Positions 53,041 to 63,800 of a stretch of DNA of 64,000 nucleotides are shown here, in pieces (the stretch's first letter is position 1; each line of letters opens with the position of its first letter). The translations under genes were made by a program, and so were the position numbers. Source of the DNA: Mycolicibacterium aichiense (GTDB lineage: Bacteria > Actinomycetota > Actinomycetes > Mycobacteriales > Mycobacteriaceae); NCBI RefSeq assembly GCF_010726245.1, contig NZ_AP022561.1:1240001-1304000 (forward strand), read 5' to 3'. The notes below the pieces were generated by a model. The model saw only the letters and a program-made list of their open reading frames with translations. It was not told the DNA's origin and searched no databases.

Positions 53041-56000
53041 TCAGCGCAACCGCAGGCCGCGGGGAGTGCGGCTGAAACCGGCGTCCACCAGCGCGTCGGC
53101 GGTGGCCTTCCGGTCGGCATGCGCACCGGCCTCCAAAACCGGTATGCCGTCCAGCTTTTCAACCAGCACGCCACCGATACGGCCGCTGCTCACCAGGTCG
53201 GCCAGCGTTCCCGCCGCGGCGCGCTGCGCTTCGTCGTCGGTGCTGAAGTTCACCAGCGAGCGTCCGCCCCGCTCGAGGAACCACACCAGCGCACCGTCCA
53301 CCAGGATGACGAGTGCGCCGGCCTTCCGTCCGGGCCGATGGCCGGCGTCGGCGTCAGCGCGCGCCGGCCAGGGGAGTGCCGCGCCATACGGGTTGGCCGG
53401 ATCCGCGGCCGCCAGCACGACCGCGTGGTAGTCGGGCCGCTCAGGATCCACTCCGTCGAGATAGGTCCGCAGCCGGTCGACCGTCGACGCGACCGCGAAC
53501 TGCGCTCCGCCGAGCGACTCGACGAAGTAACCGCGCTGGCATCGCCCGGCTTCCTCGAAACCGGTCAGCACCTTGTACATCGTGGCGAATCCGCCGGGCA
53601 CTCCCTCGGCGGCTGCTGCGCCCTTGGTCAGCACACCATGGCGGTTCAGCAACAATTCCGCTGAGAAATGCGCCCGCACAGTCGAATCCGGCTCGCGAGC
53701 CGGCACTGCCGACCACCGCCCGGCGACCGTCGAATCCACCGAGCGGGCTTGGGCGTGCGCCACCGAATAGCGGCTCAACCGCGGCGCCCGTCGCTGCCGG
53801 TGCGCCGGTGCGGCGGCACGACGAGTACCGGGCTTGCGTCCACCCGCCAGCATGGCGCGTACCGGCGCAAACGTGTCGCCGGTGACCCAGCCGGCCCAAA
53901 TCAGATCCCACAGAGCGGCTTTGGCGGTCTCTTCCGAACCGCCGACCAGCTGCCGGAAGAAGAACGCGCCGCGCGCCTCGCCGGGCTCGCCGAGGACCTC
54001 GAGGATCGCGCGGTGCGCATCGGTGAAGTCGATCTCGGCGGGAGTCGCGAGCGTCAGCGGTGCGGTGTCGGCATGGTGGAACGTGATCCAGCCGTCGCTG
54101 CCCGAGATCGAGCCAGCTCCTGACCAGGTGACCTCACCCGAGGCCAGCAGCTCGTCGAGCATCGCGGGCTGGTAGTCACGCACCCGTGGGCCGAACACCA
54201 GCGGCTCGACCGCTGATGCGGGGATCGGCACCCCGGCCAGCTGGTCGATCACGCTCGCCAGACCGTCGACCCCAGATGTCGCAGAACTGCCGACCTGCTG
54301 CCACGCCGGCAGAAAACGCGCGTACGCCGCTGTGCTGACCGGTTCCACCTGGGCCCGCAGCGCCGCCAGCGAGCGCCGACGCAGAATGCGCAGCACCTCG
54401 GCGTCACACCATTGGTCTGCATCCGGCGCGGCGACGAACTCACCGCGAACCAGCTTGCCGTCCACCGACATCCGGCCCAGCACATCGGCGGCGACCCGCA
54501 GGCCGAGACCGAACCGGGCGGCGGCCTCGGCGGTGGTGAACGGGCCGCGGGTACGGGCGAAGCGGCCCATCAGCTCACCGAGCGGGTCCGCCACCGCCTC
54601 GGTGAAACTCGCCGGGACCCCCACCGGCACGGCGACGCCGACCGCGTCGCGCAACCGGCCGATGTCCTCGATACCGGCCCACCAGGACTGCCCGGCGTAC
54701 GACAGCGGCAATACCCGTCGAGAGGCATGCAGTCCGTCCAGCCAGGCGCCGACATCGCTGGCGATACAGCGCTCGGCGATCTCGGCCTCGGTCAGCGGGC
54801 CGAGCAGGCGCAGCAGGTCCGCCACGCCTTCGGCGTCCCGGGCCTTGCGGTCCTCGGAAAGATGTTGCAGCTGACGCGACGTCGCGGCAATGACGTCGGG
54901 GTCGAGCAGCTCCCGGAGTTCGACCCGTCCCAGCAGCTCCGCCAACAGGGTGCTGTCCAGCGACAGCGCGGCCGCGCGTCGCTCGGCCAGCGGGCTGTCG
55001 CCCTCGTACATGAACGCACCGACGTAGCCGAACATCAGCGATGCCGCGAACGGTGACGGCATCGGAGTCTCGACCTCCACCAGCCGCACCCGGCGCTGGG
55101 CGATCCGGCTCATCAGGTCGGTCAGCGTCGGAACGTCATAGACGTCCTGCAGGCATTCGCGTACCGCCTCCAACACGATCGGGAAGTCGGGGTATTTGCG
55201 TGCCACATCCAGCAATTGGGCCGCCCGCTGCCGCTGGTGCCACAACGGCGAACGCTTACCCGGATGGCGTCTGGGCAGCAACAGCGCCCGCGCAGCGCAC
55301 TCCCGGAACCGGGACGCGAACAGCGCCGAGCCGCCCACCTCGGTGGTGACCAGCGGCTCGATCTCGTCGGGGGCGAAGACGAACAGGTCGGCGCCGGGCG
55401 GGGCGTCCTCGGTGTCCGGTAACCGCACGACGATGCCGTCGTCGGAGGCGGTGGGCTTCTCGTCGATTCCGTAGCGCTCCAGCAGCCGGCGGCTGACCGC
55501 CAGCGCCAGCGGGCCGTGCACCTTCAGTCCGTAGGGGGAGTGCAGCACCACCCGCCAGTCGCCGAGCTCGTCGCGGAAACGCTCGACCAGCAGAGTGGTG
55601 TCGCTGGGAACGGTGGCGGTGGCGGTGCGCTGGTCGTCGAGCAACTGCCAGAGGTTGTCGGTGGCGTAGTCGGCGAAACCCAGCTCATTGCACCGCTTTT
55701 CGAAATCGCCGCGGCCCATCCCGGCCAGTTCGCCGGTGAACTTGCCGATCGCCTGGCCGAGCTCGGCGGGCCGGCCCGCGTCGTCGCCGCGCCAGAACGG
55801 TAGCCGCGCCGGTTGCCCCGGCGCCGGGATGACGAGCACCCGGTCGTGGGTGATCTCGGTGATCCGCCAACTGGTGGCGCCCAGCGAGATGACGTCGCCG
55901 GGCCGGGACTCGTACACCATCTCTTCATCGAGTTCACCGACCCGCGAGGGTTTCTCGGAATCGGTGGCCAGATACACGGTGAACATGCCGCGGTCGGGGA

Positions 56001-57570
56001 TGGCGCCCCCGGAGGTGACCGCCAGCCGCTGTGCGCCGGGACGCGCCGTCAGGGTGCCGTTGTCGCGGTCATAGATCAGTCGCGGCCGTAGCTCGGCGAA
56101 ATCCGTCGACGGGTACTTTCCCGACAGCAGATCCAGTGTGGCTTCAAAGGCACTGCGCGGCAACGTCGCAAACGGGGCACTGCGCCGCACGACGTCGAAC
56201 CACTCGTCGGCACTGACCGGCTCCAGAGCGCACGCGGCGACGGTGTGCTGGGCCAGCACGTCGAGCGGATTGGTGGGTACCCGCATGGTCTCGATCTGTC
56301 CGGCGAGCATGCGCTGCACGCTGACCGCACAGCCGATCAGGTCGGTCCGGTGCTTGGGGAACAGCACACCGCGGGAGATCTCGCCGACCTGGTGCCCGGC
56401 CCGCCCGACGCGCTGCAATCCGCTGGCCACCGACGGTGGCGCTTCGACCTGGATCACCAGATCCACGGCGCCCATGTCGATTCCGAGTTCCAGGCTCGAT
56501 GTCGCCACCACGGACTTGAGCCGTCCGCTTTTGAGGTCGTCCTCAACCGCGGCGCGCTGCTCCTTGGACACCGAGCCGTGGTGGGCGCGGGCCAGCAGCG
56601 GCTCGGCTCCGTAGGTCTGGCCACTGCCCATGATGTGCGCCGGTGGTCCGCCGGGCACCTGGCGGTTGGGCGGCGCATCCAGCTCGACGCCGGAGCGTTC
56701 GGCATGAATCTCGTTGATGCGGGCGGTGAGCCGCTCGGCGAGGCGGCGCGAGTTGGCGAACACGATCGTCGAGTTGTGTGCCTCGATGAGGTCGACGATG
56801 CGCGCCTCGACATCGGGCCAGATGGTGTTGTTCTCCAGGTTGGCCATATCGGGCACCGGCACCTGCACGGTCAGCTCGAACGTCTTGGCCGCCGGTGGCG
56901 CGACGATGGTCGTCGGCCTGGCGCCCGACAGGAACCGGGCGACTTCCTCGGGCGGGCTGACGGTCGCCGAGAGCCCGATGCGCTGGGCCGGTTTTTCCAG
57001 CAGCGCATCGAGGCGTTCCAGGGACACCGCAAGATGCGCGCCGCGCTTGGTGGCGGCCACCGCGTGTACCTCGTCGATGATCACCGTCTCGATGCCGGTC
57101 AGCGTCTCCCGAGCCGCGGACGTCAGCATCAGAAACAGCGACTCCGGGGTGGTGATCAGGATGTCGGGCGGCTTGGTGATGAGCTCGCGCCGGCGGGCTG
57201 GTGGGGTGTCGCCGGAGCGCACGCCGACGCTGATCTGCGGGGCCGGCACACCATCGCGTTCGGCAATACGGGTGATGCCGGTCAGCGGGGTGCGCAGGTT
57301 GCGTTCGACGTCGACGGCCAGCGCCTTGAGGGGGGAGACGTACAGGACCCGGGTACCACGTTTCTCCGGCTCCTGAGCCAGCTGGTCGATCGCCCACAGA
57401 AAAGCCGCCAGCGTCTTACCCGACCCCGTCGGGGCGATGACCAGGGTGTTGTCCCCGTCGGCGATCGCCGACCAGGCCCGCGCCTGCGCAGCGGTCGGCT
57501 GGGCGAAGGTGCCCGTGAACCAGCGCCGCGTCAGCGGACTGAACCGGCTCATCGGATCGGGGGGACTCAC
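53041..57570 (-). CDS. lhr: Large helicase-related protein Lhr
   Basis: This 1509-residue superfamily 2 DNA helicase is involved in DNA repair. The first half has Walker A APTGSGKT (about residue 45), DEVH in VIIDEVHAVAATKRG, SATV and the GRAGHQVG arginine-finger motif. The second half contains the Lhr core winged-helix and C-terminal domains, with no recognised nuclease. GTG 57570 is chosen because it gives the length of other mycobacterial Lhr proteins (about 1510) and sits exactly at the predicted transcript start of a damage-type promoter. ATG 57552 is an alternative six codons later. It leads a minus-strand run lhr, DUF222-HNH, nei. Confidence 0.93.
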   Translation of the reverse strand: MSPPDPMSRFSPLTRRWFTGTFAQPTAAQARAWSAIADGDNTLVIAPTGSGKTLAAFLWAIDQLAQEPEKRGTRVLYVSPLKALAVDVERNLRTPLTGITRIAERDGVPAPQISVGVRSGDTPPARRRELITKPPDILITTPESLFLMLTSAARETLTGIETVIIDEVHAVAATKRGAHLAVSLERLDALLEKPAQRIGLSATVSPPEEVARFLSGARPTTIVAPPAAKTFELTVQVPVPDMANLENNTIWPDVEARIVDLIEAHNSTIVFANSRRLAERLTARINEIHAERSGVELDAPPNRQVPGGPPAHIMGSGQTYGAEPLLARAHHGSVSKEQRAAVEDDLKSGRLKSVVATSSLELGIDMGAVDLVIQVEAPPSVASGLQRVGRAGHQVGEISRGVLFPKHRTDLIGCAVSVQRMLAGQIETMRVPTNPLDVLAQHTVAACALEPVSADEWFDVVRRSAPFATLPRSAFEATLDLLSGKYPSTDFAELRPRLIYDRDNGTLTARPGAQRLAVTSGGAIPDRGMFTVYLATDSEKPSRVGELDEEMVYESRPGDVISLGATSWRITEITHDRVLVIPAPGQPARLPFWRGDDAGRPAELGQAIGKFTGELAGMGRGDFEKRCNELGFADYATDNLWQLLDDQRTATATVPSDTTLLVERFRDELGDWRVVLHSPYGLKVHGPLALAVSRRLLERYGIDEKPTASDDGIVVRLPDTEDAPPGADLFVFAPDEIEPLVTTEVGGSALFASRFRECAARALLLPRRHPGKRSPLWHQRQRAAQLLDVARKYPDFPIVLEAVRECLQDVYDVPTLTDLMSRIAQRRVRLVEVETPMPSPFAASLMFGYVGAFMYEGDSPLAERRAAALSLDSTLLAELLGRVELRELLDPDVIAATSRQLQHLSEDRKARDAEGVADLLRLLGPLTEAEIAERCIASDVGAWLDGLHASRRVLPLSYAGQSWWAGIEDIGRLRDAVGVAVPVGVPASFTEAVADPLGELMGRFARTRGPFTTAEAAARFGLGLRVAADVLGRMSVDGKLVRGEFVAAPDADQWCDAEVLRILRRRSLAALRAQVEPVSTAAYARFLPAWQQVGSSATSGVDGLASVIDQLAGVPIPASAVEPLVFGPRVRDYQPAMLDELLASGEVTWSGAGSISGSDGWITFHHADTAPLTLATPAEIDFTDAHRAILEVLGEPGEARGAFFFRQLVGGSEETAKAALWDLIWAGWVTGDTFAPVRAMLAGGRKPGTRRAAAPAHRQRRAPRLSRYSVAHAQARSVDSTVAGRWSAVPAREPDSTVRAHFSAELLLNRHGVLTKGAAAAEGVPGGFATMYKVLTGFEEAGRCQRGYFVESLGGAQFAVASTVDRLRTYLDGVDPERPDYHAVVLAAADPANPYGAALPWPARADADAGHRPGRKAGALVILVDGALVWFLERGGRSLVNFSTDDEAQRAAAGTLADLVSSGRIGGVLVEKLDGIPVLEAGAHADRKATADALVDAGFSRTPRGLRLR

Positions 57571-57576
57571 GACTCC

Positions 57577-57598
57577 AGGGTGCCAGGGGGTACCGACA
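57577..57598 (-). promoter_or_regulatory. Candidate PafBC (RecA-NDp-type) damage promoter of lhr
   Basis: The minus strand reads TGTCGGTA (57598-57591), an 8-nt spacer, then CACCCT (57582-57577). The known LexA-independent mycobacterial damage promoter is tTGTCRGTG-N8-TANNNT, so this matches 7 of 8 bases of the -35 part and all but one of the fixed -10 bases. The predicted start is the first base of GTG 57570. Confidence 0.55.
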
Positions 57599-57644
57599 GG
57601 TCGACGGGGTGGACGGCGACACAATTGACGGATATGTAGATCAT

Positions 57645-57654
57645 CGAACGTTCG
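57645..57654. promoter_or_regulatory. Palindrome CGAACGTTCG between lhr and the cyclase genes
   Basis: This perfect 10-bp palindrome lies downstream of a TTGACG (57625-57630) in the 146-nt divergent gap. It could be an operator for the cyclase pair. It lacks the 4-nt centre of a mycobacterial LexA box. Confidence 0.3.
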
Positions 57655-57716
57655 CGCGCCATACTGGTGGCCGCAGGGGCAGCCATCGGGGGATGCTGCG
57701 ACGCTCGGGGGGTGCA

Positions 57717-60700
57717 GTGACGTCGGCAACCGCAGTCTGTCGGTCCTGTGGGGCCGAGCCATCGCCGGGGGCCCGGTTCTGCAGTTCGTGTGGTGAGCGC
57801 CTGACGCCGGCCGCGGACCATGCCGAATACAAGCAGGTGACGGTGTTGTTCGCCGATGTCGCGCGGTCGATGGACATTGCGGCCGCGCTGGAATTGGAGC
57901 GGTTGCGCGACATCATGACCGACCTGGTGGAGCGGTCCGCCGCGGTGGCGCGCCGGTATGGCGGTTCGGTGGAGTACAACGGTGACGGCATCATGGCCCT
58001 GTTCGGCGCACCGACAGCGCTGGAGGATCACGCGGTGCGGGCGTGCATGGCCGCGCTGGACATTCAGGACGAGGCGCGGCGACTCGCCGCCGTGGTGAAC
58101 GAGCACGACGAGCTCGATCTCCGGGTACGCGTCGGACTGAATTCCGGTCGGGTGATCGCCGGGATGCTCGGTTCCGGCGCGCTGGGCTACGCCGCGACCG
58201 GAGAGACGGTCGGCTTCGCGCAGCGGATGGAGTCGGTGGCGCCGCCGGGTGAGGTGATGCTGTCCCAGACGACCGCGCGACTGGTCGAACACCAGGCGGT
58301 CCTGGCCGCGGCCGCGCCCGTGATGGTCAAGGGGTTCGATGCCCCGGTATGCGGGTTTCGGCTCGTGTCGATCCGCGCCAGGGGCACCAGGCCGGACAGG
58401 GTCGAGGCCAGTCTGGTGGGTCGGCGCTGGGAACTCGCGGCCCTGGAGGCCATGGTGGACCGCGCGACCGAGCGTCGCGGTGGTGTGGTGAGTGTGATGG
58501 GGCCGCCGGGCATCGGTAAGTCGCGGGTGGCTCGCGAAGCCGCGGCGCTGGCCGCCTTACGCGGCGTCGAGGTGGTGTGGACTTTCTGTGAGTCGCATGC
58601 CCGGGACGTGCCTTTCCATCTCGTGACGCAATTGCTGCGTGCCGTCATCGGGGTGACGGACCTCGACGATTCCTGTGCCCGGGCGAGACTGCGGGACCGC
58701 CTGCCCGCCGCCGGGGCACAAGACCTGTTGCTGCTCGACGAATTGCTCGGCATCGCGGACCCGGAAGTGCCATTGCCCGTGATCGATCCGGACGCGCGCC
58801 GGCGTCGGCTGACCGCAATGATCAACACCGCGTCCCTGGCGCGCATGACGCCCGAGTTGGTGGTCATCGAGGATTCGCATTGGATCGACGTGGTCAGCGA
58901 ATCCATGGTGTCGGAGTTTTTGTCCGTTGTACCGAGGACTCCGTTGATGGTACTGATCACCGCCCGGCCGGAGTATCGCGGAGAGCTCTCGCGGGTGTCC
59001 GGCGCCCAATCGATAGCGCTTGCGCCCCTGAGTGATTCGGATACCACCGCCTTGCTGACGGAGTTGTTGGGATCGGACTCCTCGGTGGACGAGGTGACCG
59101 CGATCATTGCGGAAAGATCGCAGGGAAATCCGTTCTTCGCCGAGGAGATGGTGCGCGAACTGGTTCAGCGTGGCGCGTTGCACGGTGAGCCGGGAAGTTA
59201 CGTCTGCGACGCCGCCATAGCCGAACTGGATGTTCCGGTGACGGTGCAGGCCGCGCTGGAATCGCGCATCGATCGCCTCAGCGTATCGGCGAAGCGCACC
59301 GTGACCGCGGCGTCGGTGGTCGGGAACCGGTTCGGCGAGGACCTGCTCGCAGCGCTCGGAGCCGACCCGGAATTCGGCGAACTGATCGACGCGGAGCTGA
59401 TCGAACAGGTTCGGTTCACACCGGTTGCCGAGTATGCCTTCCGCCACCCGCTGGTTCGGGCGGTGGCCTATGAGTCACAGTTGAAGTCGGACCGCGCCGA
59501 ATCACATCGTCGCCTGGCCGCCGCCATTGCCCAACGAGCACCGGAGTCGTTGGACGACAACGCCGCTCAGATCGCCGAGCATCTCTACTCGGCTGGTGAT
59601 CTGCGGGCCGCCTACGACTGGCACATGCGAGCGGGTGCCTCGTCGGGCAACCGGGATGTGGCCGCCGCACGGGTCAGTTGGGAGCGCGCCTGTCGTATCG
59701 CCGACGAGTTGCCCGACGATGCCACCGATGTTCTGGCCGCACGCATCGCTCCCCGAACGATGCTCTGTGCCTCGGGGTGGCAAGCCATCGAAGAAAGCCG
59801 CGGCCGGATCGACGAACTTCGAACATTGTGCGCCCGAGCCGGAGATCAGGTTTCGCTGGCGATCGGAATGTCCGGACTGGCCACCGAGCTGATGTATTCG
59901 GGCCGCTCCGTCGAGGGATCCCGGCTGATGTCGGAACAGATGCAGTCGATGGCGTCGCTTGGCGATCCCAGCGTGATCGCGTTGGGAATGATCGCGTTCA
60001 ACAACTGGTTCGACGCCGGTGAGTTCGACGAGATTCTGCGGTGGTCGGAGACGGTTATCGAGCTGACCGAGCATGACCCGAACGCCGGCGCAGGCATGGG
60101 GTTCGGGTCACCGCTGGCCGCCGCGCTGGCATGGCACGGCGTCGCCGCGTGGTGGCGCGGTCTTCCCGGCTGGCGCGAGGATCTCTCGCGGGCGTGGACG
60201 ATTGCCCAGAAGAGTGATCCGACCACCTCGGCAATGGTGGTGGGCTGGACATTCGGACTCGAAATCGCCTTCGGTGTTCTGCGCGCGAACGATGCGGCGT
60301 TGCGCACCATCGAGGAGGCCGTCCAGACCGCCGAGGGGTCGAGCAATCCGGCGCTCAGCATCGCCACGTGGACGCTGGCGGTTGCGTTGCTCGACAGCGA
60401 GTCCGCCGACGCCCGCCGGCGCGGGCTGGAACTGATGGCCAGGGTTCGCGACATGTGGGTGCAGGAGCCCATCGAATTCCTGATTCCGGTTGCCGACTTC
60501 TGTTCTGCTGCACAGCGATGCAGGCAGGGTGAGCGCGCTGCTGTGCTACCCGTGATCCGAGACGCCGTGGCGAATCTGCACCGGGCGGGCCGGCCGTTCT
60601 TCGGCGTCCTCGGTATCCGCGCGCTGGTCGAGACGCTGGCATACGACGGCGACGAGGCCGATCTCGCCGAGGCGCAACAGGCCATCGAGTTCCTCAGCAG

Positions 60701-60848
60701 CTGGCTGGGGGATACCGGTTCGGCGGTGGTCACGATGACCGAGCTGCGACTGCGCGCTCTGCTGGCCCGCTGTCGTGGAGATGACCCCGCGTATCACGTT
60801 CTGACCGAACGGTATCGGGCGATGACGCGAGCCCTGGATTTCGATTGA
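57717..60848 (+). CDS. Zinc-ribbon / class III cyclase-like / AAA-ATPase regulator, first paralogue
   Basis: This 1043-residue signalling protein has, in order, an N-terminal zinc ribbon (CRSCG-x10-CSSCG, residues 8-25), a class III adenylyl cyclase domain (about 38-220), an AAA-type ATPase domain (Walker A GPPGIGKS at 262-269; Walker B-like ELVVIEDSHW) and a long TPR-like helical tail. The two metal Asp residues are present (FADVARS, D47; NGDG, D90). The transition-state Asn is replaced by Gly (ETVGFAQRM, G166), and no substrate-binding Lys is seen before GDG. Cyclase activity is therefore doubtful. GTG 57717 aligns best with the start of the paralogue; ATG 57693 is an alternative. Confidence 0.87.
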   Translation: MTSATAVCRSCGAEPSPGARFCSSCGERLTPAADHAEYKQVTVLFADVARSMDIAAALELERLRDIMTDLVERSAAVARRYGGSVEYNGDGIMALFGAPTALEDHAVRACMAALDIQDEARRLAAVVNEHDELDLRVRVGLNSGRVIAGMLGSGALGYAATGETVGFAQRMESVAPPGEVMLSQTTARLVEHQAVLAAAAPVMVKGFDAPVCGFRLVSIRARGTRPDRVEASLVGRRWELAALEAMVDRATERRGGVVSVMGPPGIGKSRVAREAAALAALRGVEVVWTFCESHARDVPFHLVTQLLRAVIGVTDLDDSCARARLRDRLPAAGAQDLLLLDELLGIADPEVPLPVIDPDARRRRLTAMINTASLARMTPELVVIEDSHWIDVVSESMVSEFLSVVPRTPLMVLITARPEYRGELSRVSGAQSIALAPLSDSDTTALLTELLGSDSSVDEVTAIIAERSQGNPFFAEEMVRELVQRGALHGEPGSYVCDAAIAELDVPVTVQAALESRIDRLSVSAKRTVTAASVVGNRFGEDLLAALGADPEFGELIDAELIEQVRFTPVAEYAFRHPLVRAVAYESQLKSDRAESHRRLAAAIAQRAPESLDDNAAQIAEHLYSAGDLRAAYDWHMRAGASSGNRDVAAARVSWERACRIADELPDDATDVLAARIAPRTMLCASGWQAIEESRGRIDELRTLCARAGDQVSLAIGMSGLATELMYSGRSVEGSRLMSEQMQSMASLGDPSVIALGMIAFNNWFDAGEFDEILRWSETVIELTEHDPNAGAGMGFGSPLAAALAWHGVAAWWRGLPGWREDLSRAWTIAQKSDPTTSAMVVGWTFGLEIAFGVLRANDAALRTIEEAVQTAEGSSNPALSIATWTLAVALLDSESADARRRGLELMARVRDMWVQEPIEFLIPVADFCSAAQRCRQGERAAVLPVIRDAVANLHRAGRPFFGVLGIRALVETLAYDGDEADLAEAQQAIEFLSSWLGDTGSAVVTMTELRLRALLARCRGDDPAYHVLTERYRAMTRALDFD

Positions 60849-63800
60849 TGACGGCGGATACGGCGTGCAGATCCTGCGGCAGCGTCCCGCGCGGCGACGC
60901 CAGGTTCTGTGATCAGTGCGGGGCTCCGACCGCAGGGCCGAGGGACGCCGCCGAGTACAAGCAGGTGACGGTGTTGTTCGCCGATGTCGCGCGGTCGATG
61001 GGCCTTGCCGCGGCGCTCGATTTGGAGCGGTTGCGCGAGGTCATGACCGACCTGGTGGAGCGGTCCGCCGCGGTGGCGCGCCGGTATGGCGGGTCGGTCG
61101 AGTACAACGGCGACGGGATCATGGCACTCTTCGGCGCGCCGACAGCACTTGAAGATCACGCTTTTCGCGCATGCCTGGCCGGCCTCGACATCCAGGACGA
61201 GATGTCCCGGCTCGCGGCAGCGGTAAAGCAACGTGACGGCATCGACGTCGACGTCCGGGTGGGTCTGAACTCCGGGCGGGTGATCGCGGGCGAGATCGGT
61301 TCGGGAGCACTCGGCTACCGCGCCACCGGTGAGACGGTGGGGATGGCACAGCGGATGGAGTCGGCGGCGCCGGCGGGCGCGGTGATGGTGTCGGAGTCGA
61401 CGGCGCGACTTGTCGAAAACGCTGCGAGGCTTGCTGATCCGGAATGGGTCTGCATCAAGGGCGCCGACGAGCCAGTTCGTGCGTACCGATTGGTGAACGT
61501 GCTTCTGGGTGATCGACCGGCGGATCGTGCCGAAGCGGGTTTGGTGGGCCGGCGGTGGGAGATGGCCGTTCTGGACGCCATTGCAGAGCGCGCCGTCGGC
61601 GGTCGCGGTGGTGTGGTGCGGCTGGTGGGGCCGCCGGGGATCGGTAAGTCCCGGGTTGCCCGGGAGACCGCCGCGATGGCGGCAGACCGTGGAATCGAGG
61701 TGGCCTGGACGTTGTGCGGCTCGCACACCGCCGAAATACCCTTCCACGCGGTGAGCCGGCTGTTGCGTGCGGTGACCGGCGTTGCTGGAGTGGACCCCGA
61801 CTCTGCCCGGCAACGGTTACGCAGCCTGATCCCCGGAGCCGATCCGCAGGATCTTCTGCTGATGGACGACCTGCTCGGGGTGGCTGACAGCGATGTGCCG
61901 TTGCCTCGAATCGATCCGGATGCACGTCGGCGGCGGCTGACCGCATTGGTCAACACGGTGTCACTGGCACGGGTCCAGCCTGCGCTGCTGATCATCGAAG
62001 ACGCTCACTGGATGGATGCGATCAGCGAGTCGATGCTGGCCGACTTCCTCGCCGTGGTTCCCCGAACACCCGCCATGGTGCTGATCACCTTCCGTCCCGA
62101 GTATTGCGGCTCCTTGGCGGGAATGGCGTCGGCACAAACGGTTTCGCTGGGTCCGTTGTGCGACTCGGACACAGCGACCCTGCTGACCGAGTTGCTGGGT
62201 GCAGATCCGTCGGTGCAGGAGCTGGTCGGGGTGATCGGGGATCGAGCGGCAGGCAACCCGTTCTTCGCCGAGGAGATGGTCCGTGAGCTGGCGCAGCGCG
62301 GGGTGCTGACCGGTTCCCACGGACGTTTCACCTGCCGGACGGATGTCACCGAAGTCAGCGTTCCGGTGACGGTTCAGGCCGCGATCAGTGCGCGCATCGA
62401 CCGGCTCAGCGAACCCGCGAAGCGAACCCTGCACGCCGCCGCGGTGATCGGCGCGCACTTCGGCGCCGAACTGCTTGCCGCGCTCGACAGTGACGCGACG
62501 ACCGATGAGTTGCTTCACGTCGAACTGATCGATCAAGTCCGGTTCACGCCGACCCCGGAGTATGCGTTCCGCCACCCGCTGATTCATGCGGTCGCCTACG
62601 AGTCTCAGCTGAAATCCGATCGGGCTCTGTGGCATCGGCGGCTTGCGGCCGCACTGGAGCAGTCTGCCCCCGATCTGGCCGACGAGAACGCAGCGCTCAT
62701 TGCCGAGCACCTTTATGCCGCGGGCGATCTTCACGCGGCCTACGCCTGGCACATGCGGGCCGGTACCTGGTCGGCGAGTCGCGACATCTCTGCGGCCCGG
62801 TGGAACTGGGAGCGGGCACGACGCATCGCCGACGATCTGCCCGTCGATGCCGCGGCCACCTTGTCGATACGGATCGCTCCGCGGACGATGCTCTGCGCCA
62901 GCGATTTTCACGCCAGTGCCATCACCGAGAGCCGCGGCCGATTCGCCGAACTTCGGGAGCTGTGCACCGCTGCCGATGACAGAGTCTCCCTCGCCATCGG
63001 CATGACCGGTCAGGTCACCGAGTACCTGTACGTCAATCGGGCCCGCGAGGCCGCGGTCCTAGCATCCGAGCAAATCGATCTGCTGGACTCCATCGGTGAT
63101 CCGAATCTGATTGTCGGCCTGTCGTTCCCCGTCTTCACCACGTGGTTCAACCAGGCTGATTTCGTCAAGATCTCCCGCTGGACACAGCGGGTCATCGAAT
63201 TGGCCGCGGACGATCCGACTGTGGGAACCGGATTCGGCTTCGCATCACCGCTGTCGGCCGCATTGGCCTTCCGCGGGATTTCGCGGTGGTGGCAGGGGCA
63301 GAAGGGCTGGCGCGACGACCTGCGCGACGCGACGACGATGGCGCAGACAACCGATCCGGCAACACTCGGCTTCGTCCTGGCGTGGACGTACGGCGTCGAG
63401 ATCGGCTACGGGGTCCTGCGGGCTGATGACTGCGCGATCGAAGCAAGTCAACGGGCGGTGGAATCCGCCAAGCGCATCGGAAACGACAACGCAGTGACCA
63501 TCGCGGAGTACGGGCTAGGGGTGGCGCTGTTGTACCGGGAGAGCGAGTCCGAGCGGCGTCGAGGCCTGGAACTGATGGATGAGGCCCTCGCGATGCTGCG
63601 GGTCCGCGTGCCGTCGCTGGTGCCGGTCACCGAGATGTTCGCCGCCCGTGAGCGGGCCAGGATCGGAGATCGTGATGCGGCAATATCGGTGATACGTGCC
63701 GCTCTGGCAATCCTGTACGAGCAGAGCAGTTTCGGCTGGGTCGTCGCAGGAGTCGGGATTCTGGTCGAGGCGCTGGCAGAGCGAGGCGCTGACAGCGACC

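Noticed and set aside
57645..57654. CGAACGTTCG as a LexA (SOS) box
   Set aside because: The mycobacterial box is TCGAAC-N4-GTTCGA. Here the 4-nt centre is missing and the outer base differs.
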